A DNA stretch of 64,000 bases. Source: Natronococcus sp. A-GB1 (GTDB lineage Archaea > Halobacteriota > Halobacteria > Halobacteriales > Natrialbaceae). Below the pieces are notes generated by a model that saw only the letters and a program-made list of their open reading frames with translations, searched no databases and was not told where the DNA came from. Within the stretch, counting starts at the first letter, position 1. The number at the start of each line of letters is the position of its first letter. Where the stretch lies: positions 1 through 64,000 of the forward strand of contig NZ_JARUKW010000007.1 of the NCBI RefSeq assembly GCF_029688845.1. The letters are read 5' to 3'. Positions 62,984-64,000 of this stretch are shown here, piece by piece. A program made the position numbers and the translations under genes.

Positions 62984-62984
62984 C

Positions 62985-64000
62985 ATGACCGAACGCGACT
63001 ACGTCGACGAGGCCGACCGCACGCTCGAGGAGACGTACGAGGAGCCGATGAGCCTCGCGACCTACGTCGAGCGGGTGTTCGAGAACCCGACGATCGCCTC
63101 CCACGCCTCGAAGTACCTGCTCGAGGCGATCGAGGCCGCCGGTACCCGAACCGTCGTCGAGGAAGGTGAGGAGAAGGAGCGCTACCGCTTCTTCGACGAC
63201 CCGCACAACGACGGCGAGCACGCGATTCTGGGCAACACCGAGGTGCTCAACAGGTTCGTCGACGACCTCAGATCGATCGCCGCGGGACGGGCGAAAGACG
63301 AGAAGATCATCTGGTTCGAGGGGCCCACGGCGACGGGCAAATCCGAACTCAAGCGCTGTCTGGTCAACGGCCTGCGCGAGTACTCGAAAACGCCCGAGGG
63401 GCGCCGGTACACCGTCGAGTGGAACATCACGACGGCCGACGTCGAGGAGCGAGGGCTGAGCTACGGCGCGGATCCGGCCACCGTCGACGACACTCACTGG
63501 TACGAGAGTCCGGTTCAGGCCCACCCGCTGTCGGTGTTCCCCGACGCGGTCCGCGAGGAGCTACTCGAGGAGCTGAACGACGATCTCGAGGACCACGTCC
63601 CGGTTCGGGTCGACGCCGCACTCGACCCGTTCTCCCGGGAGGCGTACGGCTACCTCGAGGAACACTACCGCCGCGAGGGGAAGGAGGCGCTGTTCTCGGC
63701 GATCGCCGACGATCAGCACCTCCGGGTGAAGAACTACGTCGTCGACATCGGCCAGGGCGTCGGCGTCCTCCACAGCGAGGACGACGGCCGACCCAAGGAA
63801 CGCCTCGTCGGCTCCTGGATGCACGGGATGCTTCAGGAGCTGGACTCGCGAGGTCGGAAGAACCCGCAGGCGTTTAGCTACGACGGCGTGCTCTCGCAGG
63901 GCAACGGCGTGCTCTCGATCGTCGAGGACGCGGCCCAACACGCCGACCTGCTCCAGAAACTGTTGAACGTCCCCGACGAGCAGTCGGTGAAACTCGACCA
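62985..64000 (+). CDS. Second PrkA-family kinase (truncated by window end)
   Basis: The first 338 residues of another PrkA-type protein; the stop codon is beyond the window. It opens MTERDYVDEADRTLEETYEE, has LATYVERVFENPTIASHASK (PrkA N-terminal pattern) and a Walker A loop FEGPTATGKSELKRCLVNGL near residue 115, then WNITTADVEERGLSYG and VLSQGNGVLSIVEDAAQHAD. It begins one base after the prkA stop, so the two kinases form one operon and probably act together, as is usual in haloarchaea. Confidence 0.88.
   Translation, partial: MTERDYVDEADRTLEETYEEPMSLATYVERVFENPTIASHASKYLLEAIEAAGTRTVVEEGEEKERYRFFDDPHNDGEHAILGNTEVLNRFVDDLRSIAAGRAKDEKIIWFEGPTATGKSELKRCLVNGLREYSKTPEGRRYTVEWNITTADVEERGLSYGADPATVDDTHWYESPVQAHPLSVFPDAVREELLEELNDDLEDHVPVRVDAALDPFSREAYGYLEEHYRREGKEALFSAIADDQHLRVKNYVVDIGQGVGVLHSEDDGRPKERLVGSWMHGMLQELDSRGRKNPQAFSYDGVLSQGNGVLSIVEDAAQHADLLQKLLNVPDEQSVKLD

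Overview
The window is a high-G+C segment of a haloarchaeal chromosome. The evidence is the very acidic proteins, twin-arginine signal peptides with lipoboxes, many leaderless genes behind TATA-like boxes, archaeal RNase P, proteasome and SBDS genes, tRNA genes without an encoded CCA, and several protein families that I know only from haloarchaea. A member of the Natrialbales is plausible, but I cannot fix the genus. No rRNA, CRISPR array, intact insertion sequence or replication origin was seen.

Layout. 0-5 kb: an RNA-processing and proteostasis operon (RNase P components 3 and 2, a methyltransferase, proteasome alpha subunit, SBDS protein), then the ribosome-associated GTPase HflX. 5-14.8 kb: an exported beta-propeller lipoprotein, a thiolase-fold plus DUF35 pair that has lost its usual cysteines, a RecB-type nuclease-like protein, an exported beta-helix protein, tRNA-Thr, a CBS-domain protein and GTP cyclohydrolase III. 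14.8-21.5 kb: a compact methylaspartate-cycle cluster (CoA transferase divergent from glutamate mutase S and E, methylaspartate ammonia-lyase, mesaconyl-CoA hydratase and a CitE-type lyase) that would let the cell assimilate acetyl-CoA through glutamate and mesaconate to glyoxylate. 21.5-33.6 kb: small Zn-finger and membrane proteins, tRNA-Ser preceded by two degenerate copies of its 3' end, an Fe-S uracil-DNA glycosylase, an Mrp-type ATPase, a TRIC-type channel, a penicillin-acylase-type hydrolase coupled to a membrane protein, and an aldo/keto reductase. 33.6-35.8 kb: a visibly AT-richer island of small membrane-protein genes with a 54-bp direct repeat.

35.8-53.7 kb is a nitrogen-scavenging region. 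It holds a complete urease operon (ureBCAGDEF, minus strand), a PhoU-like regulator with an AbrB domain, an agmatinase-type ureohydrolase, a sodium:solute symporter, an orphan ZnuA-type metal-binding lipoprotein with His-rich loops, a full urea-type ABC transporter (urtABCDE) and an XRE-CBS regulator. Together they could import urea, or make it from a guanidino compound, and hydrolyse it to ammonia.

53.7-64 kb: a DUF555 protein, a 57-residue membrane protein, proteasome beta subunit, a divergent Gfo/Idh dehydrogenase and ThuA pair, an eIF-2B-like protein lacking the isomerase cysteine, several small haloarchaeal proteins, and two adjacent PrkA-type kinases, the second running off the end of the window.
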